DNA of 64,000 bases. Source: Rachycentron canadum. Taxonomy: Eukaryota > Chordata > Actinopteri > Carangiformes > Rachycentridae. The DNA lies in NCBI GenBank assembly GCA_038496675.1, contig CM076654.1, positions 7,901,677-7,965,676 on the forward strand. The letters are read 5' to 3'. Position numbers and translations under genes: made by a program. The notes beneath the pieces are model-generated. The model made no database searches and had not been told where the DNA came from. It saw only the letters and a program-made list of their open reading frames with translations. Below, piece by piece: positions 1 through 51,800 of this stretch (position 1 is the stretch's first letter; the number at the start of each line of letters is the position of its first letter).

Positions 1-13179
<13,179 letters not shown>

Positions 13180-13950
13180 AACTACTGGAAAACACAGTGA
13201 GCGCTACAAAAAAAAAGCCTCAGACTATTGAGCAGGTGGCTGGAAATGCTTTTTTTTTTTTTTTCTTTGGTTTTTTTTTTCTAAGTCAAGCAGAAGCGAC
13301 GCGTGGACGCGCTCTCCTGGATGCAGGTGATCTCTGAGGAGACTCCGGCGGATCCCTGTGTTGACAGTGGGCGGATACTGGGACTGTCAAGGAAGTTGGG
13401 ATCCTCGAGCATATATAATCCGGTCACTGTTATTTGTAACTATGGCAACGCCGTATCGCGACAGTTGTGCGTAAGAGAGCAAAGCAGAACGGAGGCGCGG
13501 ACAAAACAGCGCGTGTCCTGCTGCCGCGCGGAACTTGGGACGTGGCAGCTTTTCTCCGTGAAGCGACTGAACTTGAAACAGCAGCCGGGGCTGAGGTGTG
13601 GCAGCGGGCAGTGGGTGTCACACCGGGGGCTTGTGCGACAGGGGGCCGGCCACTTTTGATGCTCAACAGAAGAAGGGCGGGGCGCAGCCTCTCTTTCTCT
13701 GCCTCCCTCCCTCTGCCTGTATTAACATAAAAATGCGTCCCGGCGAGGAGGAGTAAAAGCGGATTCCTATTGTTGGGAGATCTTCTGCCACAGGATCCTG
13801 GAGCATTTCCCCGGCAGCAGGCAGTTAAAGGTCCGAACCACACCCTTCGCTAACAAAGAGGCTGCAGAAACCATCCATCAGGTCCGGCCGGCTCGGTAAC
13901 TACAGTCAGTCCGCGTCCTGCAAAGGGCGGAAATAAAAAGATCTCGAGCT
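13180..13950 (-). promoter_or_regulatory. Putative slc25a1 promoter and 5'UTR, GC-rich
   Basis: Upstream of the start codon the sequence turns GC- and CpG-rich (about 13300-13950), unlike the AT-rich surroundings. A TATA-like ATATATAA lies at 13411-13418 (TTATATAT on the gene strand), which would place initiation near 13380 and leave a 5'UTR of about 200 nt. A T/A-rich homopolymer block (13247-13282) would fall inside that 5'UTR. The CpG-rich character is visible; the start site is inferred. Confidence 0.45.
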
Positions 13951-14294
13951 TGAAGCTCGTTCACACCTGTAAAACTCCCCACCCCACACACACAGCGCAG
14001 AGAGAGGCTGAGCCCCCCCGAGCATTTATTTGTCCTGAATAGCAGGGGCAAAAAAAATGCACAAACAACACTGTGTGTAAACTTTATTCCTCTTTCTGTT
14101 TGCATGACTTGTGAAGATAAAGGTGTGGAGCTTCATGTGCAGCTCAGGGGGGTTTATTCTTCCTTTTTTTTTTTTTTTTTTTTTGGACAAATCCAAAGAT
14201 GACACCAGGGTGGAGACAGAGCTCAGTGGATCACACAGGGCCTGTTGGACAGGACAGGAAATACACAATCAACCAAACTGTCACCACTTTGCAG

Positions 14295-15832
14295 CCTCAC
14301 CTCAAGACTCAGCCATTTATTAACCTGCTGTTTTTGCATTTTTTCCTTTTCTTACAAAAATCATTATGCTTTTTAAGACTACACACAACACACTATAGAC
14401 AATACATACGGTATTCCATAATATTTGACTTCTTTGATTAGTTATTAGGTATTTCAATATATCTTAAATTATACACTGTTTTCAGTACAATAATGATTTT
14501 TTTTTTTTTTGAAACAACTGGCACCAGGATGTGAGCTAATGTTCCCCTGCGTTTTCATCTCAAGTCTGCTGGAGCTTCATCACCGTTTTGTTAGTCGGGT
14601 GAGAAAGCTTCATCGAACATCACTTAGGTTTTGACACAACATTAGTAATATTTGATATACTTGAGTGTAACATGACAATTGTGCTCCTGGTTGCAGCATT
14701 ATAGTTTGGCAGCACATGCACAGACTACAGCATATAGCATTTTTTTTTTTTTTTTTTAATTATTTCACCACCTTCCTTTTTCTCTTTTTGTCTTTTCGTC
14801 ACATTTGTCCTGAAAATCCAGAGGTCCGGTATCAGAGTCCAAAAAGTCAAACTGACGAGAGCAACCACTCTGATCCAGCAAAAGGTTCGCTGCCGCAAGG
14901 GAGTGGAAATTTCATTGAGTGTCTCTTGGTTTGGTGATGTATCCCTCAAAGGCTTTAGAGGCTACACACATACTCACATACATATATTCTCTCTCTCACA
15001 CACACACATACACACTCACAGACACAGACAGTACTGTAACCTCGAAAACAAGTGTTCTTAGTCCGTATACAGCAAACACTTTGTACCTGTTGTGAAAGGA
15101 GGAACAAAACTATTGCACAGTAACTGTCTTGACTAATCACAGCATGAGACAGTTGTGAAGTTAAACATGAACAAATGAGCCTGTTTTCTTGCCACCTCCT
15201 CAAAGTGTATAAGGCCGTAGCAGTGCTTTGGGGGGGGGGGAGGGGAGACAGACAGACAGACACACACACACACACACACACGCACACACACACACACGCA
15301 CACACACACGCCCCTCCACTCCTCATTAACAAAGTCTCATCCTCATCAGTGCTGAATCTATAGGGGAAAAAAGAAAGTAAAACAAAGGGGATAGGCTGCT
15401 CTATGGTTAGTAAAGTCTACGTGGAACAGCAACAGGACAGAGTGGTTTGGTGTCACTAATGCTATCTTCGGTATGTTAATTCCTCTAGGAGCTGAGAGGT
15501 GGCTTCATGCTGTGTAGATCAGTGATGCAGTTATAATGTCCTAGTGGAACAGAGAGAAATTGGGAAATGGGAGGGTCCAGCAGCCTTGATGCAGTTTTCC
15601 TCTCGTGTGTGTGGAGAATGTGGAGATGAGGGGTTTCTATTGCAGTTTCAGTGAACTCGGGTGGAGTCTCATTTGGAAATGAGGGTCCAAGTTAAGTTTT
15701 GGGGACCTCTGTGCCGTCAGTTGGCCAGAAGAGACCCAGAGCAGTGTGGTTCAGCGTAGTTTTGGGTCTAAGGTGTGTGAGTGTGAGTGGGGGAGAGTGG
15801 GGAAAGGGGGTGAAGAGGGCGAGGTCAGGCCT
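14295..15832 (-). other. Putative clathrin heavy chain 3'UTR
   Basis: No coding sequence follows the clathrin stop codon (15833-15835). The first canonical AATAAA on the minus strand is at 14321-14316, with others at 14088-14083 and 14030-14025, so a 3'UTR of about 1.5 kb is likely. It contains a C11 run followed by a GT array on the mRNA strand (15230-15310 on plus) and an ATTAAA next to an A-run at 14760-14755 that could act as an earlier signal. Confidence 0.5.
15230..15310. repeat. G11 run plus ACAG/CA microsatellite
   Basis: Eleven G, then AGGGG, three to four ACAG units and an interrupted CA array. It lies in the predicted clathrin 3'UTR. Confidence 0.93.
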
Positions 15833-41426
<25,594 letters not shown>

Positions 41427-42000
41427 TTCTGGAGGATTTGTCGGTCTGAAGGATCCGTGAGGAAGGAAAGGGGAAGGGGACAACAGGAGGAATAGAGGTG
41501 GTCTTGTTCTGTATGCGCCCTAAACGTCCCCAAAAGTCAAATATGATGGGCAGAAGTAGGTAGTCTGGGTGGCTTGCGTTGATATCACACGAATCCAGTG
41601 ACTGCTCCCATTCACCAGCCCCCCTACGCCAGTCCTGAATCCAAAACTCCGCACCTCCGCTAAGAAAACTAGTCCACTTCAACTACTACTGAGACCCGTG
41701 CCATAACCGGTTCCTCCTCGAGCCTTGTATGGATGCGGAGTTGTCCTAAACATCCGTGCTGAGTAATTGTAAGTGATGACTTCTCAAAAACCGTCAGACT
41801 CTCGTTTTTTGTCCCCCCCCACCACCACCACCACCCCCAGTTGGACCTGTCAGAGAGGTCGGATGTGCAGTGTGTACCCCTCCGCCGCAGCCCCTTCCCC
41901 CTTCCTATCCACCAACTTCGAAATCAGGGCTCGTGACAAGCGCCCCACCTTTGCACGGTCTCTATCACAGACATAACCCCCCCCCCCCCAAAAAAAAATA
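41427..42000 (-). promoter_or_regulatory. Putative clathrin promoter and 5'UTR
   Basis: Sequence upstream of the clathrin start codon (CAT at 41424-41426) is GC-richer and more CpG-rich than the flanking intron, extending through about 41990. This fits a housekeeping-type promoter. The start codon sits in ATTTCTGG-CAT context on the plus strand. No confident TATA box was seen and no start site can be fixed. Confidence 0.4.
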
Positions 42001-42178
42001 AGCGTGCTGTTGCATGGATGATCTGTAGCAGAGATGACTTTATAAAGTGTTTTTTTCAAGGAGCTGAAACTGCATCTTTATGGATCTATACAGGATCTCA
42101 TCCATGGCCTTCTACTGTCATCATCACCATCATCATCATCATTTTCATCATGCCTAGTGAGCAGCAGGTTGTGCACAG

Positions 42179-42180
<2 letters not shown>

Positions 42181-42241
<61 letters not shown>

Positions 42242-42579
42242 NNNNNNNNNNNNNNNNNNNNNNNNNNNNNNNNNNNNNNNNNNNNNNNNNNNNNNNNNNN
42301 NNNNNNNNNNNNNNNNNNNNNNNNNNNNNNNNNNNNNNNNNNNNNNNNNNNNNNNNNNNNNNNNNNNNNNNNNNNNNNNNNNNNNNNNNNNNNNNNNNNN
42401 NNNNNNNNNNNNNNNNNNNNNNNNNNNNNNNNNNNNNNNNNNNNNNNNNNNNNNNNNNNNNNNNNNNNNNNNNNNNNNNNNNNNNNNNNNNNNNNNNNNN
42501 NNNNNNNNNNNNNNNNNNNNNNNNNNNNNNNNNNNNNNNNNNNNNNNNNNNNNNNNNNNNNNNNNNNNNNNNNNNNCAG

Positions 42580-42629
<50 letters not shown>
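42181..42629. repeat. (AT)n arrays flanking an assembly gap
   Basis: (AT)n occupies 42181-42241 and 42582-42629, with 335 N at 42242-42576 between them. Both arrays are preceded by CAGTTAATATATATAT. Open frames drawn through the N run are meaningless. Confidence 0.95.
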
Positions 42630-42630
<1 letters not shown>

Positions 42631-45002
42631 TCTTTAACAATTAGTTAAGTTTAAAACAAACATGTCTGTTATGATTATTACCTTTAAGTCTGTAGTTTGT
42701 CTGAAAAAGGCTCCCTTTTAATGAAGGCCAAGACATCATTTAAAATCAAAAGATAGTCTTCCACAACCCAATTTTAACGTCCTATAACTGTAAATGCAAC
42801 ATGAAAGAAATACAGTTCAAGAGAGACATTTATGATCGCAGTAGAATGTGCTGAATAAAGATGTACACTCATTAATACATAATATATAATAATAATGTAT
42901 AATAGTATAAACGCTGCATTTTCACCCCTGTAGAGCACTTTGTAATTTTAATAAAAGGATGAGTTACAAATGTAATTTCTTAATATTATTATTAGTAGTA
43001 GTAGTAGTGGAGTAGTAGTATTAATATTATTAGTAGTGGAGTAGTAGTATTATTATAATTTACAGTAGTCTTCATGACACTATGTATTTATTAACTCTTT
43101 TATTGGAAATTTCTGATTTGTGGCATCTTATGGTGTTTAAGACACTGATCATGCAATTGAATTGTCCCTGGTACAATCCCTGCTTGGGTTCTTCTCTCTC
43201 CTCACTTCCTGCCACCTCTACTTTCACTGCCAAACAGGGAGAAAACAGACGCAAACAAAAATCACAGGAATCTCCACCTTATAATGAAATTGGTTCATTG
43301 TTACTTTTCAGTGATTCTACATTAAACATGGACGATGAGCTGCTGTGTTGTGATGTTGTTGGGGTCAGGATCCTGAGAACATATCACTTTGTCATCCCAG
43401 CATTAATCATGCAGATGCCCCACACCCACCTGCTAAATTACACTGGCTCCAGGAAGTCATTTAGTCCCCATTTACACCACTGGCCTATGCAAATACTGCA
43501 GTTTGCAAAAGCCTCTTCAGCCTGTGGTGAAATCTACTGCGTAGTATGATGAGATGACTTAGACGTGTGTGCCTTTACTGTGAAAGCTTTGTAAAAAAGT
43601 AAAAGGCATAACATTGTGGCAATGTCAGATGTGCCAAGGTGAAACTGTATGATGCTCTCTGTGTATGCAATTTCATGACCTTTAGGTACATTACAGCCAT
43701 AATTTGATTTTTATTTTAAAAATTAGATTTAGTCCATCCAGTAAATGTCATGGTGATTATTTAAAGTTGAGCATTTTTTTGTCCCTATAGCCTACAAGCG
43801 GATATCCCTCTGAAGAAAGTTGTCGTAATCCCACTGTAATGTAATTTTACTGTGTTGTGACTGGATAATGTTGATTATATGTCTTTGTGCACACTTATAA
43901 TTTTGGCATGTAGTGTTTTGGCCGGCCCAAGATTTATAGTTTGGCCACAGAGGTCTGACAGGAAGCCGGTTTAACCACCGCCGTCTGGTCAGTGGCCACT
44001 GGGAGGCAGCTCACACACAGACTCACAGCCACATGTACACATGTACACATCCACACGCATCTCCTTGTGTCTCAGTTAAAGCCACAGACTCTCACCTCAC
44101 TGCCCCGACCCTCTGACTGATGAGGAACCATAACAAGTGGAGATTAATCAAAGGACTTCTGGGTCTGTTATAGGACCCTGGTTGATTGATGGATACTGGC
44201 CAGCAACAATAAAAATGAGAAATAAGGTAGAAGAAAGAAGAAATAAAATACAGATACATTTTTACTTTATGATGTATATTACAATATCACACCAAAAAGA
44301 CACATGTTGCATACAGTCTCTCCAAGATTAAAGTAACCAAATTAAAAACAAAGCTAGAGAAAAAGTACACAACAAATGTGTTCTCAAAATTCAAATAAAA
44401 TTTATCTCAGATTTATCTCAGAGAGTTCATCACACATGAGCATAATAATGGAAACAAGTAGGAGGCTCAAAGAGATGGTAAAGATTATAGCTGCAAATTG
44501 GGAGAGCTCTTGTGATGTGGTTTGATATCTTATAACAGCAGAAACCTACTGTTTGTGTCATTAAAGGTCAGTGAAATACAGTGATCTGATAGAAATCTCT
44601 ACATCCAAAGAGAGAAACACCCAGACTGTTACAGTAAAACTGTGACACATTCACTGGAGAAGCTTTAACCTTGTGCAATTATTGCTAAAATGATGAGTCA
44701 TGGTCCAAAAAAAAAAAAAAAAGACAACAGACAAAAATTGCCTAAACAAACTACAGGGCTTGTTGGTCTCAGATTTATGTTTTGGGTTTATGCTGCTGTC
44801 ATGTTATCTGGCTGCTTAATGTCATGGCACAACAGTTTGTGAGATTTACAGCATCTGTGCCAATATTTCAGTGTACTGAGAAATTGTATATAAAAGGTGT
44901 ATTTCGGTTTAAGCCTGCAATATTTCTAAGTTAGAAACCTTCAAACAGTGCAGTTATCCTCACATGACAAGACAGGATGAGAGAGGCAGTAATAGTGTGG
45001 TT
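42630..45002. other. Intergenic region between blnk 3' end and clathrin promoter
   Basis: AT-rich sequence containing a SINE-like copy at 43125-43250 and an AGT/ATT trinucleotide-rich patch around 42985-43055. The part next to 45002 must include the blnk 3'UTR. No AATAAA was found close downstream of the blnk stop, so the end of the transcript is not placed. The 155-codon plus-strand open frame at 43082-43549 crosses the SINE and is unrecognised. Confidence 0.65.
43125..43250 (+). mobile_element. Second tRNA-SINE-like copy, degenerate
   Basis: TGGTGTTTAAG (43131-43141) as a degraded A box and GGTACAATCCC (43170-43180) as a good B-box match are followed by a C/T-rich body ('cttctctctcctcacttcctgccacctct') and an A-rich end. 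It differs in family from the copy at 26495. Confidence 0.6.
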
Positions 45003-45828
45003 TTAAGGGCGTGCAGGGTGGGTTAAATACGCTGTGTGCTTGGCTTGGCTCTTGCTGTCAATCAGAAGCAGTTGGTTATTTCTGTGGTGAGAAATCATCT
45101 CATCAAGACTGGTGAAAATCTGAGAGAGAGAGAGATAAAGAGGGAGAGGTAACCAAATATAAAGCCTGCAGTTTTTTAGTAATATGCAAACTACGCTTTC
45201 TTAAATCTTCTTTGAACCTCACCTCTTCGTTCTTCTTGCCCTCTTTACCCAGGGCGTAGCCTTGTGTCTCCTCCAGGAAGCGGATGGGGACATTATACAC
45301 TTTCTGCTGGTAGAGCACAGCGAGGGTGTAAGGCTGGCGGCTGTTCTGAGCTGAGCTGTGTCGGATGAGAAAGGCGCCATCCTGCAACAAGGAGAAACAA
45401 GTACAATCTGAGTAAAAACCACAAGAAGAGTAAGATATATAAAAGGGGAGGGAGAAAACAAAAGTTTAGGAAGCTTAGGTATGAGAATCAGGATCCAAAG
45501 AGAACAGAGAAGTAAAAAAAAAAAAAAAGAAGTGTGGGATGCGAGAAGAATTGAGGGAAGGTAAAAAGACTGTACAGAGTAAGTGAAGGAAATGGGAAGC
45601 ACAAATCAGTCTGACACAAGTTTGGTGTCTGTGCAGCACCCTTGCCTCAAGCCCTTGTGTTTGCTTGAAGATAAAAACTAATTGTGGATGAAATAACCCC
45701 CTGCCCCATCATTAACTGTTAACTCACCATTAAGTGAAACATCACACTATTTGATTTACCTTGTTGACCCTCTGTAAAAGTTCCTCAGCTGTCTTTCTGT
45801 TGCAGTCTCCAGCAAACCACTCTTTACT
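45003..45828 (-). CDS. blnk: blnk SH2-domain exons
   Basis: Exons 45760-45828 (SKEWFAGDCNRKTAEELL), 45223-45381 (DGAFLIRHSS, then RQPYTLAVLYQQKVYNVP) and 45003-45119 (ends LLLIDSKSQAKHTAYL, then TAA at 45003-45005). FLIR carries the phosphotyrosine-binding arginine. In mammals this domain binds phosphorylated Btk and Ig-alpha-linked partners. All hallmark SH2 positions look intact. Confidence 0.94.
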
Positions 45829-48800
45829 CTGAGATATGACAAGAAGGAACTGTATCAAATACAGAGCTTTAATTCTGCATTTAACAGTGGTGGAAAGTAA
45901 CTACATACATTTATTCAAGTGCTGTATTTAAGTGCAGTTTTGATGTGTTTACATGTCCTTTTAATGTTGTTATATGTCTGCTTCACTACATTTCAGAGGT
46001 AAATGTTGAGCTTTTTACTATTCTTACTTTTCAAATTAAGATGATACATTAAACAATACATGAAAAGGTTGTAATATATAACAGGAAGGTCTACTTGTGG
46101 CCCCTCATTGCAAAGTAAAGTAATCTGCAGGTCCATTAAAGAGATATTTTATTCACATGACTCAGATGGTTTCATTTAATAGCTGAAGAGAGCTAAAAGA
46201 TAAGAGCTAAAATTATTACCATGAAGTATTTTTTTAAAGCACACTTCTGGACACACGTGATACTGAAACTTGAAATTAAATAATTTTATACTTAGTGATT
46301 CAAACTTGAGCAAAGATTTTTTGCACTTCTTTTCACCACTGGTGATTGAATGAATAAGTCATGTTTCTGTGATTGACACCATACCTCATTTCCAGATTGT
46401 TTGGTTGCCCTCATTCCAACAAAGGAGGCTTAAAAACAAATAGAAAACATTTTATTTGTCACGTGCTGGGAAAGCTGTGTGAATCTATATTTAGCAACAG
46501 ATGGTTAAAAAAAATCCTCCAGGGTGATCCATGCAATATTTGGATTACATGAGATGAATAATCTAAGGAGAGCCCAAATGATCACAATCATCCTTTAGGA
46601 TTAAAAAAAAACCTCTTTTTGAAAAATGTGCACTTACCCACAGGCTTAGTGCCTGGATGATTTGAAGGGCTAGAATAAAGACAGTAAGGATAATGTTATA
46701 CACTGACTTTAACCTTGGTGTATATATATAAATTTGCAAATGCAGTCAACCAAAACAAGCTGCAAATGAATGTAAAACACTGCAGTTTTTATCACTTTAT
46801 TATACCTCTCCATCCTCTCTCTGTCATTCACCTCTTACCTGGGTTTAGCTTCCTTCAGGTTTGCTGGAAAAGGGGGTTTAACACTGGGGGTTGGTGGAGG
46901 GAGTTTGGTCGGAAATGTGGCACGTCTTGCTTCCACCGAAGGGGCTATAGAGCCAAGATATGTACTTCTCCATCATCATCATCATCATCAAAATAATTTA
47001 TACTGATATTTGATCAGTTTTAATGACAAAAAAGATGTGCTCTTACCCGTTTTTACCTCATTTAAAGAAGGCAAGAATGAATTCTGAAAGGGAGGAAATA
47101 AATGTTACTGTGCCACTCAGACAAGCTGAGCTTAATTTCCTGTGTGGGAAATGGAAATTCAGCATTTATCTTGACAGTCTCATTTCAAATTAGGACAAAG
47201 CTTAGCATAAGGAAAGATGATAAGACTAAGCACTCAGATAAATACACACACTCACAGACTTAGCTCTGGGAACAGGAGGCTTCATCCTGAAGATAGAAAG
47301 AATGTTCATTTTCATTTCATGTTTAGTGCCAGGAATTTACTCTAAAATGCCTCAAATATATTCACCACATTGCATTTTTCAACAGAAACAAAGCAGGAAG
47401 CTATGCAGACAGTTTATATCATAGTTTATTTCATATTTGGTGCATATCACACCATGTTTTCGTTATAGGTGGTAGTATGACAGAGGCTTTGAGGCAGGGT
47501 GAGGTGCACTTACATGGGTATGGGAGATGGTACAAGCACTGTCTTGGGAGATGGAGGCATCGGCCTCATGGGACCACGAGGGGCAGGAGCACAAGCTGAG
47601 GAGCAGGTAGAGAGGAAATATTCCTTTTTATCACACTTTCCACTGTGCATGCCACATATTTTCTCTTTACATCCCAGATCAAGTCCTTGTGAAGTGTGAT
47701 TCAACCTACCTGCTGTTGGTTCTAAATATAGGTCATCATTATCTTCCTGAAACACAAAATGACAAATACAATAATGACAATAATCTATAAGAGCATATGT
47801 ATCAATACACATGGTGAAATGTTGCAAAACAATCCAACTTTTGGCATGATTGATTTAAAGTTTATGTGTATTTATTAAGGAATCAATCTGTTCAGAGTCT
47901 TTGAGAGTTCCCTCTTAGATCAATGATTTTGACAAGCTGTTTAACCATTTGCTATAAATAATCAACTCCTTGGCAACTCCTTAACTAATGTTAAATTGTC
48001 TTTTAGGCCCTGCATTAGGTATCAGGCTGTGCTGTCAAATTGAATCCTACCCTCACCCAAGCGAACAGCAGATAATCGACTGCTTAACCAGGCCTTACAT
48101 CTAAATTCTATGGGCGTATTTCTAAAACAATGGGCCCCTGGCTACAGACACATTATAGGTTCCCCCTCACACCTCCTACATAGGAGCAAGACCCTCAGAC
48201 TGAAAGAGATGCTGTCTGTAGTCATTTTACGCCTCTTTCACTGACATTTCACAGGAGTAATGTGCAGTATTTAGCTCACAGTAGAGATGAAGAGAGGCTG
48301 CACAAATATACACAATGCTACAACACACTATACAAAAAGCTTCAGAAAAAATAAAATAAATCTTTTAAAATAAATCTGAGCAGTAGGATCAAATTTCTTA
48401 AAGCTGCTGTTTTAATTGTAATATGACTGTATTTTCTGAAGTTTGATGTGTAGCTGTAATATGAAGGAAAAGACACTGGATTGTATTTGGTTGATAAAAG
48501 CAGAATATTAAAAGACAGAAAAAAACACAATCAAGGCATCTGCACTTTAACCTGAGCTCTGGGATCGAAGTCAAAGTCAAAAAATAGTCATTTCACACAG
48601 ATACTCAGAGCCATTGTTCCTTTGAGCCTGTGCCCGGGAGACCTGTTCACTAATCCATGCATGATTGGCCCAACTGGCTTGAAAAGCAGTTTCATCTAAA
48701 TGCCACAGCCTCCTTCCCTGCTTATCTAGTTTGATTTTACAAATAGCCACTAATTAACAACCCTTCTGGTATTAGACACTTGTCCACAGATGAATCATGT

Positions 48801-51800
48801 AGTTTGACCTGTCTTGCAAAAGAAAAGAAAAAAAAAAAAGAATGAAGCCAGTGAGTTACCTGTTCTTCGTTCGGATCCAGATACACATCTGAAATACAGA
48901 GATAAAATACCAGCAGTGATCTGTGCTGTGGCCTCTAGTGGTAGAAGAAGTCCTCAAAAATGTTACATAAGTAACTTCAATATGAAAAGGAGTTAACGGT
49001 GCACACAGTCAAACACAGTTCACCAGAGTTAATGGAAAGATCTTAAAGTTCCTCGTCTTTTTTCTACAACACCGGTGGTGGAAAGTAACTAAATGTATTT
49101 ACTGAGATACTGTATTTAAGTACAATTTTGAGGTACTTGCAAAACTGACTTGAATATTTCCATTTTCAGCTACTGTGTACTTCTAAATGCAAATATTGTA
49201 CTTTATACTGCACTACATTTATATGATATCTAGATTCTGTATAATACTACAACACATGGACAACGAACATGATTAGTCATGATGCATTATAATATACACA
49301 GTATGTACTTTATATATGTATGTATGTATGTATGTATGTGTGTGTGTGTGTGTGTGTGTATGTGTGTGTGTGTATCTGCACCATAGGTTAAGACACAAGC
49401 CACTGAGTCGTACATAAGGAAATTAAAATAACTTAATCTTTACTAGCTGCAATATCAAAGTGATGCACATATCAATTCACAATTCATAATTCATTAATAA
49501 TTCACAATAATTATAATATATATAATATATAATACAGATTTCTAATATTGTCCACTTAGCAACAGCCTGGTATGAAAGATTTTGAGTATTCAGGAATTTG
49601 TAATACAAAGATGTCTCCTCCTTTCAACAGTGGGGCAGAGAGGAATATTCAAGAAAAGCTGCTTAGATTGTGACTTTTGACCTGAAGTTTTGGATAACTG
49701 GACAACCTCTGACCAGATGTTGTGGAGGTAATCATCTCTTCAGCTGAGACAGACCCTCATTTTTTAAATTCATAATTTTGGAAACACATTCAGTGCAAAG
49801 TGGTGCAGTTTAGTGGCAGTACAGTAGGTGGCACTATGTTTCTGCTGCTTAGCTTATGGTAAGCTCCCACTTAAGGTTGCATTTAATTATTAGAAACAAA
49901 TGGCTGCCACTGCTCGAAACACTGAGCACAATATATTATTTGCACTATGACACTATGTCACACTATGTTTCCTGGGAAAGATCTGTAAGACAGCCGGTGC
50001 ACAGCAACAGCAAATGTGTGTGATTTCATGAGTTTATAAAATTACAGCATTTCTGTAAATAGAACATGACTAATAAAACAATAAAGACATTTACCTTCCC
50101 TTCAGTCAATAGTGACTTACAGTCTGGTGGATAACTTCTGTGAAAGGCTTATTTCATAGAAGAAGTATAGAAGAAGATGTGAATACTGCACCTTCCTCAA
50201 TGTTGGATGATGGGACTGGAGCAGGAACAGGCCGCACATTGTTTCTCCCAGGCTTCTCATTTCTGTCTATTTCAGGTGCTGGGATGGAGAAGGACACAGT
50301 TGTATCACATTGAAGGGCAGAGTTAAAGAAGAGAAGAGTGTGGGTTATACAATAAATGAACAAAGTCAGTAAATGCACCGTATTTTGTGTAGTTGCAAAT
50401 GAATATAGATGAATGACTCACGTTTCCTGGTGTTGGGTTCATGGGAGAAAACATCAGCACGTTGCAGAGGTTTCTGAATGACAGGAGGGGAGATAATATC
50501 ATTGAAACTAATGCAACGCATTGGACACCCTTGAAATTTCTTGACGTACGCAGAGACACAGACAAATTACCAAGGGTTTTCCAAGCCTGGGTGGAGGAGC
50601 AGCCTGCCTCTGTGGAACAGCAGGGGTGGGCGTCCTCTCTGCACAAAGTTGCATCAGTTAACAGTTCAGGAAAAATGGTCTGTTTTATATTGTCTCATGT
50701 ATCTATGCTGAACAGGTCTTTGAACTGTTTATACCATAACTCTATTTGCTGTAGTGATTCAGTGCAATGCTATTACCCAGATAAACGTTCTCCTCCACTC
50801 GTCTCGGTGGGACTTTCACAGCTGGACGCTCACATGGAGGCGCTTCATACATGTCACCCTCCTCATCTTCCTGCCATACAAAACATCTTTAAAGGTGCAT
50901 GCATGTTACATTTTAAGACTACGATCACATTAATTCAGCGACAGGTGTTTCAGTGAGAACATTGCTAAAAGAAAGTCTTAGGTCTGCATTTTACAGTATA
51001 TTGTACCCAGCAATGTCAAATTGTAATGGAAATCTGCTGGAGTCAGTGAAAGGCCACAGAAAAAAAATGTATTATGATTCATTTAGATTTAACAGTAATC
51101 ATCTTCTGTAAAGCAATGGAAAATAGGAGAAAACGACACAGCAGAGCTAATGGGAAATGCATGGATGGATTATGAGACAATGGGCCAGTGGGCAAAGACA
51201 TGTAAAAGGCCCATAACCTCTCTTCCAGGGAAACACATCTAGTCTAAAATTGAGGCACAAGTTGTTCTATGTCTCTTTAAAGTCTTTTGTGCTGCTTTCT
51301 TTCTTTTTGTGTAGTTGTTTTGTGTCTCAATTCATAAGGACGTGGGGTAATATCCTATTAGATATTTAACAATGCCACACATAACACCTTCGTACACATT
51401 CAGGAACTTGTTGTCTTTCTACTTACAAACTCATCCTGTGGCCACCCAAACCCTGCATTGTTATCTGAAACAGGGTAAAAATAAGAGATGGACAGATAAT
51501 AGAGGCAGTGATCCAGTGAAGACACGAAAACAGGAAGAATCATTTTCCTTTATTTGACAGTGAGGTTCACTCTCACCTGTTCTTTTAGGTGGTGCTGGAG
51601 GTCCACTGTGTCTGAGGGAAAGAGGAGAGGTGACATGGAGCATGTTAGGTTTTATTAATAATAACTATATGAGTAGGCTTTACTATATACTATATAGATT
51701 GGTTTTAATAATAGTAACTATACTTACAGGTTTTTCAGTTTTCCAAAGAAGCTCTGAAAAACACAGAAACCTGAGATTCAGGGGTTTAACTGACAACATA

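Noticed and set aside
13430..13843. 137-codon minus-strand open frame in the GC-rich region
   Set aside because: It lies in the putative slc25a1 promoter/5' region; CpG-rich DNA gives long stop-free frames by composition.
42157..42648. Open frames of 153-163 codons through the gap
   Set aside because: They consist of N bases and AT repeats; they do not code.
43082..43549. 155-codon plus-strand open frame
   Set aside because: It crosses the SINE-like copy, has no recognisable domain and no supporting splice or start context.
50422..50870. Direct joining of blnk exons 50777-50870 and 50422-50473
   Set aside because: It gives an immediate stop; the 68-nt exon at 50571-50638 restores the frame.
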